From Sindora glabra (taxonomy: Eukaryota; Streptophyta; Magnoliopsida; Fabales; Fabaceae): DNA of 64,000 nt. The translations under genes and the position numbers were made by a program. The notes beneath the pieces are model-generated. The model had not been told where the DNA came from, ran no database searches, and saw only the letters and a list, made by a program, of their open reading frames with translations. This document shows positions 39,101-51,300 of this stretch, in pieces (positions within the stretch are counted from its first letter, which is position 1; each line of letters opens with the position of its first letter). The stretch covers positions 65,630,184 to 65,694,183 of the forward strand of contig CM035232.1 in NCBI GenBank assembly GCA_020226215.1. Reading direction: 5' to 3'.

Positions 39101-40709
39101 GACTTTCAGAATGCCTGAACTGGGCTTAGACTAAAACATAAAAGTTGTAGTTCTCTTTTTTAGCTTTTCAACAATATAAATTTTTTCTCAATCGACATTC
39201 GAAGCCCAAAATATGACTAAAAAATAGAAACAGTATCAAAGTCTAGCATTTACTAAATAAATTCACAATATTATAAAATTAACCACAGTTCATAAAATAA
39301 GGCCTAATTAGTGAAATTAAGAAAATATAACACCTAAGAGACATAAAATAGGGAAAAATAAAATAGTAAATATTTTTCTCATTAGTACTCGAGAATAATT
39401 AAATAGTGAAAAATTTACATTAGTGTATTAGAAGCATTAAATAAAACTTTGGTAAAAATTTGAATGAATTTGGGAGCCTAAAAAGGCACCAAATCATGGA
39501 AATTCATCATGTTACATAGCAAGTTTAATGCTTGATTATTCTTATTAAGTAATGTTATAAGGAATTGAAGTTAAAAAAAATAATTGATGATGCTTAGATT
39601 TTAATTGATAGTTATGCAAAAGAGTTAAATGTTATCATTGTCTTGAAGAAAAAGGGTTATGTATCAACCTTGATATAATGTTATGTGATGTTGAAAATTG
39701 AAAATATATGACAATGGCAAGATTTTATAGGATAGTTAGTATTTTAACTATACCTTATGAATTTAAAATGAGCAATTGATGTTATGACTGACATTATAAC
39801 ATTACTCAACATGAATTTAATTTATAAGGGAAGTTATTCATCCTTTACAGAGAAGGAGAGGAGTGGAAAGGGTTAAAGAAATAAGGTTGGTGGCTTAATG
39901 CATAAAGTGGTAGGGGTAATACTGAACCAAAGATATAAGGAAAAATCTATATACCAGCTATTGCCATTCTTTAGAGTAGTATTTGTAAATATTATATAGA
40001 AAAGTCATAACAGATACAATAAAGTTAAATTAAATCATTGTTTAATTTACAATGTTATATAAATATTTCTTTCACCTATTATGGTGAAAACTCTCTAAAA
40101 ATGGAGAAAAGTAATCAATTAGTGAATATATTTTGAAGAATGATTGATATCTACACAAGAACTTTCTTATTGCTTAGAGAAACTTTCCAAGTTATATTTT
40201 ATTATAGATTCTAGATGATAGAAATGGGGCCTTGAATTAATTATTTTGTAAAACTCAAAAAGGTAAATTCTAAATCAAATCCTTTTATCATTAATTATGT
40301 TTTACCTAATCATTCATAAAATGACATATTTAGTAGTTCTAATTCTATTAATATGTTAGATCCTTTATCTTCCTCGTCCATTGAATCTAATCTCCAGGAA
40401 CTTCCTGAATAGAAATAGATGAATCGAATTAGGAGTTTCTCTACTTATAACTTTTGTATGTAAACTTTTATTTTTGAAATACTTTAGTATTCTTGTATAA
40501 CTCTTTTTATGTATGTAAATTATATTTTAAATTTCTAAATGCACGTGTAGCTCTTTTTACTTTCTATAAATATCAATTTTTATCTTTAGCAAGTTAAGTA
40601 GTAAAGAGTTAAAAATATTTTAAAGATTTATAAAGACAATTGACTAGTAAATTAATACTAGTAAGATGTTTTTACATTTATCACATTACCCAAAAGTTAG
40701 GTCGTGTCA
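36128..40709 (+). mobile_element. Probable solo LTR, interrupted by dispersed repeat copy B
   Basis: Starts TCGTAATACCCTAATAG (close to a TGTAATACCC start) and ends AAGTTAGGTCGTGTCA, a typical gypsy LTR end. The five bases before (36123-36127) and after (40710-40714) are both CTTTT. The duplication is of low complexity and the first bases are not a perfect TG, so the call is moderate. Without the insertion at about 37900-39360 the LTR would be near 3 kb. A pyrimidine-rich leader near 36800 and the absence of adjoining gag or pol support a solo LTR. Confidence 0.4.
37950..39360. repeat. Dispersed repeat, copy B
   Basis: Collinear with copy A at 5090-7060, in the same orientation, with several decayed but recognisable matching stretches. 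It lies inside LTR-like DNA, which suggests a nested insertion. No protein is coded. The exact ends were not found. Confidence 0.45.
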
Positions 40710-40764
40710 CTTTTGTAATCTCTTTATGTAAATATCATAATGTAATGTTGTGTAAGTACCTTTT

Positions 40765-41567
40765 ATAAAATAATATAAAAATTAAAAATACAATAAGTAG
40801 TCAAATAATTCAATTAAATTAAAAATCTTAACTTATTTATAATATTTTATAATAAAATAAATTCATAGTTATTAACATAAGTACAATAGCAAATAATAAC
40901 TATTATTTTATTAAATAATAATAAGAATGAGAACATGAAAAAAGAGGAATAATATGTCATATATAAAATAATATAAAAGTTAAAAATATAATATATAATT
41001 AAATAATTAAATTAAATTAATAATTTATTCATAATATTTTATAATAAAATAAATTACATAGTTATTAGAATATATACAACAATAAATAATAACTAAAATG
41101 AGCACAAGAAAAAAGAGGAATAGTAAGTAATATGCAAAATAATATGAGAGTTAAAATGTAATATGTAATTAAATAATTAAATTAATAACTTATTTATAAT
41201 ATTTTATAATGAAATAAAACATTTATTTATCAACATTAATATGCAAATTAATAATTATTATTTTATCAAATAATAATTAATTTAGCATAAAAAAGAAGAT
41301 GAATATTATGTGACAAAAAATAATATAATAATTAAAAATGTAACCTGAAGTTAAATAATACAATTAAAGTAAATCAATAACTTATTTATTATATTTTATA
41401 ATAAAATAAAATATGTAGTTATTAACTTAAATAATAACTACTAGTATAAATAAAGTAGCAAATAATAACTAAGATGAGTACGGGAAAGAAGTGGAACTGT
41501 ATATAACTTATAAAATAATATAAGAGTTCAAAATATAATATATAATTAAATAATTTAATTTAATTAA
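40765..41567. repeat. AT-rich tandem array, four to five units of about 170-200 bp
   Basis: The phrase AATAATATAAAAGTTAAAAA, with small changes, recurs at about 40769, 40967, 41139, 41320 and 41515. It is followed each time by AATTAAATAATT and then by TTATTTATAATATTTTATAAT-type sequence, and in several units by GAGNACNNGAAAAAAGAGGAA. Spacings are near 198, 172, 181 and 195 bases. The array lies exactly between two LTR-like blocks. Confidence 0.65.
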
Positions 41568-44500
41568 TATCATGACCTGAATTTGATCATGACTAGTATG
41601 GATCTTGATATTCAATTTCCATTAACATCAATACTATTCACACTAGTTTTACTTATAAAAAATCTTTTTATTTTCATGGTGACTCGTTGTCATTATAAAT
41701 TTTATAGAAAAAATGGGTAGAGTCTCCTTTATTTTTAGATATATTTCGAAAGCCACACATCTTAAAATATAAAACTTTTAATTTTCATAGATATGATAGC
41801 AATACCAAATTCCCAAATAATATATCACCTTCATACACACAATATTTATATAAACACCATTAAATTTCACTCCTAATCTAACAGTTAAAATTTCCAAACT
41901 AAGCAGTGCTTGATTTTTCATAGATTCAATGAAGCTTGAATGTACTTATCTCACCTAAAAATATTGAAATTAAAAAGGAATGATTTACAAGATCTTAGTG
42001 AGTATATATCTATCACAACTATGCATAAAATCAATTACATAAATAATTAAATGCTAGTTACATATTAAAAGTAAAAAACAACTATGAACCTAATTCATGG
42101 ATTGTATAACATGCGATAATAATTATTAGGTTAATGTATTTATTTGCACATAGCTTTAGTTTTCTATTTCACATTATAAGTTATAATAATCTCAACTATT
42201 CAATTTTATGCCATATCATTACCATAGCTCATGCAACCTATCTGGGTAGTCATTAAATTTAAGGTAACCAATAAGACTCAATCATAATCAAGTTATCACA
42301 ATTACATCAAATGAAATTATTAAAAGATAAGTAAATCTTAATATCTCAAGATAATTCACAATTCACATTTTATGACATTATATATACATTTAGCTTTTGA
42401 CTACCGAGTCAACTTTATACCTTCCGTAAGTTTCTTATCCTTGTCCCTACAAGGTTTACCTTATACTCTTTATAAGCTTATCATCGAAAATTTTGTATCC
42501 AATATTCACATGATCGCCCTTTTCACATTTCATAATCTCAATTCTGCTTATGGCATAATTCACAGTATAATCTATACACTAAAGTTTAAGCTATAAATAT
42601 CACAATTACAATTCGATTTCTATATGAAGTAGATAATTTATCATCAAAGGGCAATATCAAGGTGCATAACAATAAATATATGATAACACCACCATGTTCT
42701 CTTGTATAGCCACAATATTCATTTATTACATATGCATATTTATAACCTATTATTTCATCAAGCATAAATGCCATCAAGCAATGCTAGGTAATAATAGTGC
42801 CTTGCTTTCATCTTAAGTTTTGAAAATAAGAAATAGCCACATCTTATGAAATAACCATATGAATATATATATGTATGTATTGATGAACCAATTATCTCGG
42901 CAACATATCAATCCTATAAAGAATCATGACTATTAAGATTAAAGCTTTTTAATTATAAATAAAATTAACTTATGTATGAATGTATTTGCAATCTATATGG
43001 TTAATAAGGAAATTATAATTATAAAATATAACATTCAATCAATATAAATAATATATAAATTTTAGGATAAGATATATAATCACATAGAAATGCCCATTCA
43101 TTTTCAGGATTCTTAAGTATTCCACTTTCATCTTTCCTTTCTTTATACTCTACAATTTATAACAACTTATGAATATATATTTACTTCTTTTCTTCCTAAA
43201 CATTAGAAATCCAAATTCAAGTCATGATACAATAGCACTCCATCTTATCTACTCCTTATATTTCTTAATATTAACTTTTAAATTCAAATATGCCATTATT
43301 TAAGGATTTTCAAATCAAAACCATACAAATAGAAATATTAAAACTTGAAACTTTAAAAGGCTCATTTTCTGCCGCTTAGTCATTCTAGATCATCACTTTC
43401 TTAATTTTCAAATCTATCATCAAAAAATAAAAAAATCTCATATATAACAAGTTTTCCAAATCAAAGAATAAAATGATCAAAATATTAGGATCTCAAGTTT
43501 AGTGTATATAACTATATATTTATTTTCTTATATTTTTAACTCTTCTTCAAAGAATAAAAAAATCATATTTATTAGGAATTTTTTGAATCAAACTCCAAAC
43601 ATAAATAATATTAGATTTTAATGATATAAATATACTTTAAGTACACTAGTCTAACACCCTTGAGTATAAAATTCTTATTTCATCCATTCTATATCAAGTA
43701 AACAAAACATGATGATAAAATGGGATTTCTCTAAAATAACCTTGAATTAACTTAGGTATTCAAACATAGTGCTATAAAATATTTCAATCATATCATACTA
43801 GCATTTTATAGCACAAAAATCTTATTTTCAATAGCTATTGTCATGTATTTAAAATATATGAAAAATGGTTTTTTTGATTCAAGCTTATTTCAGCTAAAAT
43901 ATAAAGGTATTAGTATCAAGAATGGTTTACCTACATCGCAAAAGGTTACTAGTGGCTTGTTGACGTTAAAATTGATCAAGTGTCACTAAAAAGCAAGGAG
44001 ATACATACCTAAATCCATGGTATCTCAAGCTACAATTTTAGGTTTTTTGCATTTTTGGGAGTTGTCGAAGCTTAGGGTTACCCACGAAGGACCTATATGG
44101 TGCCTAGGGTGGCCAAAAGAGGCTCAAGCAATCACAACACCTAAAGCTTCTTTCAAGGTAGCCTTTAGCTATGAGCTATGACCCTTTGCATAAAACCCAT
44201 CAAAGAGGCACCATGACGAGCTACTTCATTGTTGACACTAGCATTGATGATAAAAGATGCTAGGAATTGCAATTGTAGTGGTAGTCCAACAAAGGGGATT
44301 GGGGAAGAGAGAGAAAGAAAGAGAGAGAAGGAGAAAAGGATAATACTGGATAAAAAGGAAAGAAAGGATAAAAAATAAAGGAGCTATGGGCTTTAATTGG
44401 GTACTTCTTGCACTACCTAAACTCATTTCCATCATAAAATCTCAACCTTTTATTTTCTAATTCAATAAATCTTAACCCTCTATTTATTTAAAAGAAATCC
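41568..44500 (-). repeat. LTR-like block on the minus strand
   Basis: Plus strand starts TATCATGACCTGAATTTG; read in reverse this gives CAAATTCAGGTCATGATA, like an LTR end (GGTCGTGACA). At 44250-44360 the minus strand is pyrimidine-rich and is followed by a GC-richer stretch (44040-44240), as in the promoter and leader of plant gypsy LTRs. The other end and a target duplication were not found. No gene seen. Confidence 0.35.
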
Positions 44501-44600
44501 ATTTTTATATAATTCTTTTCCCTATCTCATTTAAAGTTCAATCTAAATATTTCATTACCCTACAAATGTTAAAAGATCAATTTATTAAATTGTAAATATA

Positions 44601-44602
<2 letters not shown>

Positions 44603-44670
<68 letters not shown>
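44603..44670. repeat. (TA)n microsatellite
   Basis: Uninterrupted TA dinucleotide repeat of about 34 units. Confidence 0.97.
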
Positions 44671-44674
<4 letters not shown>

Positions 44675-44699
44675 AATTCACTGCACCTTGAATTTTAAA

Positions 44700-45430
44700 A
44701 AATATTCTCATAAATTTATGAATTTATAAGTAAAAATCACAAACCAAAACTGATGCTTATATTTCCTAAATTCTACACTCTTAACTTCTATATTGTCTAA
44801 TAAATAATACATATAACATTTCAATAACATGTTCACTAAATAGAATTAAAATAATATTTATTTAGTCAAAATTTAAAATATGTGTATCTCACCTTGATAG
44901 TAGAGATATAATTTAACTATTCTTATTAATTAATTAAAATAAATATTTGGGATATATAAAATAATAAAACTTTAAATATTTCTTTTAGGTATTTCAATTA
45001 ATAACTTATTTATAATATTTAATATTGTATTATATCTATTCTATTTAATAATACTAATATTCAAATTGTAAACAATGAAAACAATGCTTAATTTAAAAAC
45101 CTTTAGTGAAATCTTATTTGATGTATATTTAACTTTATTTTAAATATAACACTTAAAATTTTATATAAAAAATTCACAAAATTTAAATAATTTGATTTTA
45201 TTTTTATATGCTCTTATTAATAAATAGAATATTAATCAACTAATTCAATTACCAGTTTATATTTTATATTAAGCTTTTAACTTACTTAAATTATTTTAAT
45301 AATAAAAAATAATATAATTTTATCATAACAAAAATTTAACATAAAAATAATAACATCATAATTATTATAATATTATAAAAATATATTTATATCATTAAAA
45401 ATTTAATATATATTGATAGGAATGCATGAG
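44700..45430. other. AT-rich DNA, no gene seen
   Basis: Near 44990-45050 the words AATAACTTATTTATAATATTTAATA resemble part of the tandem-array unit at 40.8-41.6 kb. Otherwise nothing was recognised. Confidence 0.35.
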
Positions 45431-45454
45431 TCTTTTAACAAGTATATATACTAT

Positions 45455-46110
45455 ATCTAGTGCATGTTTGGTGTAGAGATTAGATATTACAATTAACTAT
45501 TATAAGTCAAATAATCGATTATCACCTTTTTAAAGATGTTCGATTGGAGTTTTGAAAATTTTCAATAATCAATTATTGACAATAATTTTAATTAGAAAAT
45601 AAACTACTTAGAGTAGTTTATTTTTTAATTGTGAGATTAGGAAATTTTTTTTTAATTTTATATCCGTAATAGCATCATTTTGTTTATTCTTTAACCTTTA
45701 CTATTCTTTTTCTATTTATATTCATATCAATCTCATTTTTTATTTTAAATTTATGAATAACTTTCAAGGTTTTATAATGTAATTATTAGTAATTTTTTAA
45801 ATTAGTGAATGCAAAAATAAATATAAATCCTATTTAAATAATGAAAATTTCAACTTTTTATTTATGAAAAATAATTTAAATAAATTAGAATATATATTAT
45901 TGTATATAAATTAAATAATATGTGTTGTTTATTTAAATTAATAATATATATTAAATAATATTATATATAATTTATTTTATAAATAATAGTATAAAAATAA
46001 AAATAATTATGTATATATTATTGTCCTTTTTAATAATTTAACAGTAAAAAGTAATTATATTATTTATCATCCAAACAAAAATTGTTTATATATAATCAAT
46101 TATTAACTTA
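45455..46110. mobile_element. Possible MITE, AT-rich
   Basis: The left part has GCATGTTTGGTGTAGAGATT and the right part has TTATCATCCAAACAAAAATT, giving opposed GTTTGG / CCAAAC words as in many plant MITEs. A short perfect hairpin (AATAAACTAC, five-base loop, GTAGTTTATT) lies at about 45597-45621. The evidence is weak, and no target duplication was identified. Confidence 0.25.
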
Positions 46111-47690
46111 TGTTCCTAAACATAAAATAAATTATGTATAATTTATTATTTGAAATTAATTATTTTTATCATTATACTAAGTAGCTGGAGGAAAGATAAA
46201 ATCGTGGTGCGACTGGGAAAATCACAACCCCGTAGAAAAATAATGGATATAAATAAATGCTATTGGAGTGTGGAGTATAATTCAGAATGTGTAGTTTTAT
46301 GGTTTATGGAGCCAATAAAATATTAATTATTCATTGGAAGTTGAGAAGGTTTTCAGTTTAGGAAGCATTCCATTCTAACAGAAAAAAGTATTTCTCAAGA
46401 TTTTTTTAATTTATATTAATTAATAACTAAAATTATCACTCATTCTTATTAACATTAATTCTAGCGACTATTCTACAAAATATAAAATTAATACTAAAAC
46501 TTATAACAATTATAAGATATTAGATCCCATCAGAATAATTTAAAAAATATAAATTACAATAGGCTAGCTAGACATCTTTTTCTACTTGATAATTTTGTAA
46601 ACAACTTAAAGCATACTATACTTAATAAAATATATCATTTCATTAATTTTGTTATGTTGTTTGTAGTCGATCAACACGATCTTGCCATCGTTAGCATCAT
46701 AATCAAATAAACTTTATTTTTAAATTGATTTGATATATTAAATTGTATAGAATCATTTTTAATTAAAATTTTAAAATTATTTGGCAGCTTTAAAATCAAT
46801 ATTTGAGAATATTTAAAAAATTTATGGCCACAATGGCCATAACACACATTATAATATTAGCAAGTGTAAAAATTGTAATGTGATCATATTTGTGATCGTA
46901 ATTGCAATCGTATTTTAAATCCTTACTTTTGATAGGTAGCGAGCCGTGAGTTGTGATCTAATATATTTTCAATTGTAATAGTTAATGTCATGTGAAGAGA
47001 TGTCACTGAATGATGATCAATGGTATTTTTCCCTGAACAAGTTTCTTAATATTGTAAAACACAAGTAATCAAAATAAATTGTTCAAATTTGCAATTCACA
47101 GTTATGGACGGTTTATTACCAATGACTGGCAGCTTCGATTTAAAATGTGAAATAATATCTTAGTTCAGTTAATTAAGATCGAGTCACTCGATTGATTTTA
47201 ACCAATCAATAGTTAGCCCGTAAACAAAATTAGAGTTAGAATAATAGTGACGTGGTGTTGTTAGGGTGGAGTTGAAGCTGGGCGAGGATGTTGTCATAGG
47301 GTCAGTGCTATCGGTGTGCGTAGCTGCATGTTGCGTGCCTGGAGTCAGCAAGGTCCTTGAAGAAGAGAAACTAAGGATTAGGAATTCAGATTAATCTCCA
47401 AAATTACAGTAACAAAGGATGGCAATTTTCTTTTTGAAAAGAAAGAAGTTATTTATTAAAAAAAAATTATCTCCCACCAAACTTCCAATATTCAGATGCG
47501 AAGTTACCTTATGCTTTAGGGTGGCTTTAACCACTCCAGATTTTGGGGAAATTTTTTTAAAAAAATATTTCCTTACATCTCTCTTATTTTTTTTTTAAAT
47601 TTATCTTTAGCCCTTCTAACTTGTAGGAAATTTTCATTTAAATCCTTAATAAATTTTATTTCAATTCTTCAATCATTTTATCCTTGCTTT
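46111..47690. other. Intergenic DNA with a small GC-richer island
   Basis: About 47240-47380 is clearly richer in G/C than its surroundings. Neither strand gives a protein I recognise; the minus strand has a short Ser/Thr-rich open stretch. The rest is AT-rich without recognisable features. Confidence 0.35.
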
Positions 47691-47700
47691 GCCCTCCTTA

Positions 47701-47891
47701 CATTTAATATTAAATTTATAGAATATTTTCTACTATCTTAATATTTTATACTTATATTTTTTATGAAAAAATATTCTCCACTACGAGCCAACATTAAGGC
47801 TCTATTTATTTTGATAAAAATATTTTCCATAAGAGTATATATATAAAATATTAAGATGATGGAAAATATTTTATAAATTTAATGTTAAATA
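47701..47891. repeat. Long fold-back (inverted) repeat
   Basis: The left arm (about 47701-47780) and the reverse complement of the right arm (about 47813-47891) match over roughly 80 bases with scattered differences; both contain ATCTTAATATTTTATA and AAATTTATA(A/G)AATATTTTC. The loop is about 30 bases and contains GAGCCAACATTAAGGCTC. It could form a long hairpin, or be two element ends inserted head to head. Confidence 0.7.
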
Positions 47892-48206
47892 TAACAAATG
47901 TAGTGGAAGATAACTCCTTTCATTTAAAAGAAGAAATTGCTTTCTTTTACTATAACTATTATTTTTTAATTACAAAAATATAGAAATAACATGCCATTCA
48001 TTCATCATGTTTAAGCAAATAAGATTTCTTATTAAAAATAAATCTTCCAAAGAAATAAATGTAGTCTAATTTTTTTTTTAAGAAAGAGAATATCTCAATC
48101 TCCCAAAAGGTGAGAGAAGAAATTTTTTCTTCAAAATTCTCACACTTCTAACTAAAATCACCACAAGCCAGCAAGGGAGGAATCTTCTGTAGCACCTTAT
48201 ACTCAT

Positions 48207-48237
48207 ATTATTATTATTATTATTACTACTACTATTA
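48207..48237. repeat. (ATT)n / (ACT)n simple repeat
   Basis: A run of ATT units followed by ACT units, directly outside the candidate Helitron 3' end. Confidence 0.9.
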
Positions 48238-48262
48238 GTTAATCACCTATGTGATGCACAGG
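48235..48262 (-). mobile_element. Candidate Helitron 3' terminus (hairpin and CTAA)
   Basis: The minus strand reads CCTGTG, loop CATCA, CATAGG, then TGATTAA and CTAA, followed by T. Known plant Helitron 3' ends have a short GC-rich hairpin (often CCCGTGCATCGCACGGG) about 7-12 bases before CTRR, and insert so that a T follows. All of these fit, allowing for C-to-T decay in the stem. It lies 136 bases past the stop of the RepHel pseudogene on the same strand, as expected. Confidence 0.7.
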
Positions 48263-48370
48263 AAAGTATTATTTCAATAAATATTTATAATAACTAAAAA
48301 TGATATTCAATATAGATATTAATTATAATGTAATTATAATCATTGTAACACAAAAGATAGAACTTTTGTT

Positions 48371-51300
48371 TCATAAATTATTGAATATTTCTTTGAATAC
48401 AATATTTTTGGTTTGATTACATATATTCCTGCCTTCATCAATGATGATAATCTTTAGGCCAAGTTGACTCCTAATTCTAGATATTGTAACATAAAATTGT
48501 CTACGACTGAATACTAGCTTAAGAAGATACAATCCAACATGAGACAGAGATTATTCTTGACTTTTATTTATTGTCATTCCAAAAGAGATAGCTAGAGGAA
48601 ATTGCTTGCATTGCAGCTTAATTGAAGTTTGCTATTTGATGGGGACATAATCATATGAGGAATGTACACCTTCTGTCTAGCTTGGTTGCCAAATATAATT
48701 TTAACTTCCAAAATGTGCTTCCTGAGTTTAGTCATAATTAAATGTGTCCTATTGCGCAAGCTAATTGATTGGTCTATATTTTTGAGAAGCATAACAAGAA
48801 CAACTTTCTTTAAGCATAATGTGTGATTGGGTAAACCTAAGCATATGATACTGTTAAGACATTTTGGTACACATAAGTCATCATTTATTCCTAGTTTTGA
48901 CTCTTGTTTACATATGATATCAGAACTAAGGTATACTCTTTCTTCTCCTGGCAACAAAGAAAGAACATAATCATTCACTATGTCCACAACCTAAATAATT
49001 AGAGCTAAAATAGTCCCCTCAATAAGGTAATCATGATCAAGCAATCTATTAATTAAGTTAGGATTAGTGCTTTCCATTATTGAATGAAGTGGATTATTGA
49101 TATTTTTAATCAAAATGTCTTCTGGTATCTAAACAATACATCATTTAACTCTTAAACAACACCATCATTAATTTATAAAATCCATTTTCCAAATTCATTC
49201 AATTTTATAGATATCACTTAATCCTGGATGAAGCCCTGTGCTTTTTAACAATTTAAGAACTTTACAATTGTTCCAAAGGTAAGATGAGTTTATTGTAGTA
49301 AAAATAATATCTTGCCTAGTGTCTTTTGGATTTATAGGTAATATTTATCTAAAATCACCTCTAAATACAACAACCTTCCCACCAAATGGCTCTTTAAAAC
49401 TTTTAGGATTTGAAAAATCTCAAAATGTCACATAAAGATTTATTGAGAGCTTCAAAACAATACTTATTCATCATAAGAGCCTCATCCCAAATTATTAACT
49501 TGGTTTTAATCAATAGTTCAGCTAAATGACTACCTTGTTTAATATTATAGATTAAATCCTCATTTATAACTAATCGAATTGCAAAATAGGAATGAGCTAT
49601 TCTACCACTAGGAAGAAGTAAAGATGTGATACCATTGGAAGCAACATTTAATACAATTTCTCCTCTAGATCTCAATGTAGTGGATAAAGTCCTCCAGGTA
49701 AATGTCTTACCAATATGACCATAACCATATATGAAAAATATGCTACTTTTCCCCATTTTAATAAATTGCATGATAGACTTATACACTATATTTTAATCAA
49801 GATTCAAAAATTTGACACACCTTTAATGCTTTGATGCAAGTTGTGCTTTGTTATATTAAAGCTCATTAAGAATAAGTGTATTACTATAATCATGCAAGTT
49901 AACATCTTCTGGATAAGGCATTAATGGATAATCTTTCAAACTCCTCCCATTTTTAAGCAGAAGCTTTTCAATCTCAATTAGTGTAATAAATTTCAAATCA
50001 TCATAACTTAACTCTAATGCTACAAAAAAGAAAATAACTTTGTTAAGTTAAAAATCAAAATAATCTATACAATAAATATAAAGCTTATGGACAAAAATAA
50101 TAAGGAAATAACTAATCATATAGAATTACATTCCTATTGCATTATTTGACATTGTCTATAGAGGATGTCATCTTTAAGAATTTTCTAAGTTTCTTTCCAA
50201 ACCCATTTAGGTCTTGCCATACAGCTTGTGATTAGTATTGTCATAAACATTCCCCTTAAGTAATTCTCGAAAGCCTAATGACTTGCTTCTTTAATTGCAT
50301 CAACATATTCCTTATCATCATCTAATAATCCTAAAGTATAGTATGCATCTCTTGCTAACTAATGAATAATTCCATTGACTTTTAAAATGTCAGTAAATCC
50401 TTTGGGACACTTTACTATGTTCAATGATATTTTGAAATAGTATTCTTTTTACTACTTGGATGAACATTAAACAATCCACCAATAGCAAATCAACATTTTC
50501 TCAAGCACTAAATTGGTAGTTTTGCTTTCCACATAAAAATGCTTAGGAAATCTATATATGTGAGGCCTTTAGCTTCTATATAGTTCATCCATGCAATAAA
50601 TTTTGAAGTTTTAACTGTTAGTCAATTTATTATTTCCTCTATGAAATCATTATCTTCATGTATGATGGAATATTCTTTAGGAAGATTAGAAGGTAATCTT
50701 TCTACCGAAGGATCTTCATATTGAATTTCAAACCTAAAATTTTGCAAACATCTTCATAGGGAGAGATATATCTACAATCATAATAAGATTTTATCTTATC
50801 AATCACCTCATGACTATCTTCTTTGTTATTGATTTCATATAATCCAATAATGACTCTATCATGACCTTTGTTAACATATTTGAATAAATATTTTACAAAT
50901 CTCAACCGATTATACCATTTAACATTTGTATAAGCATGATACTTCATTAGCAACTTTCTATTGTATAGAATAATAAATTGGTTACCAAGATGCACACCAT
51001 TTCTTTCTAAAGTTCTCCCATCATCTTTTCTTCTATATTAAGGGTAACTATCTCTATGAATAATTGTGCAATCCAAAGACTTTTTAGGAAAGTATTTCAA
51101 ACATTTACCATCTATCATGCATGGAGAATCCTTCTTTGGAAGACCACATGGACTATGGATCATAAAATTCTTTACTAAATCATGCAAAATAGGTTCAAAT
51201 TCTAGATCTAGAATTTCAATAAAAATAAATTTGTCAATATGATCCACTGTTGGAAATTTATTTTCTTAATGAAGGAACAATGGACATGCATATGTGGTAA

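Noticed and set aside
44238..44435. Open frame on the minus strand at a pyrimidine-rich stretch
   Set aside because: It fits the leader of an LTR-like block and has no protein resemblance.
47240..47380. GC-richer island as a gene exon
   Set aside because: No frame on either strand gave a recognisable product or good splice context.
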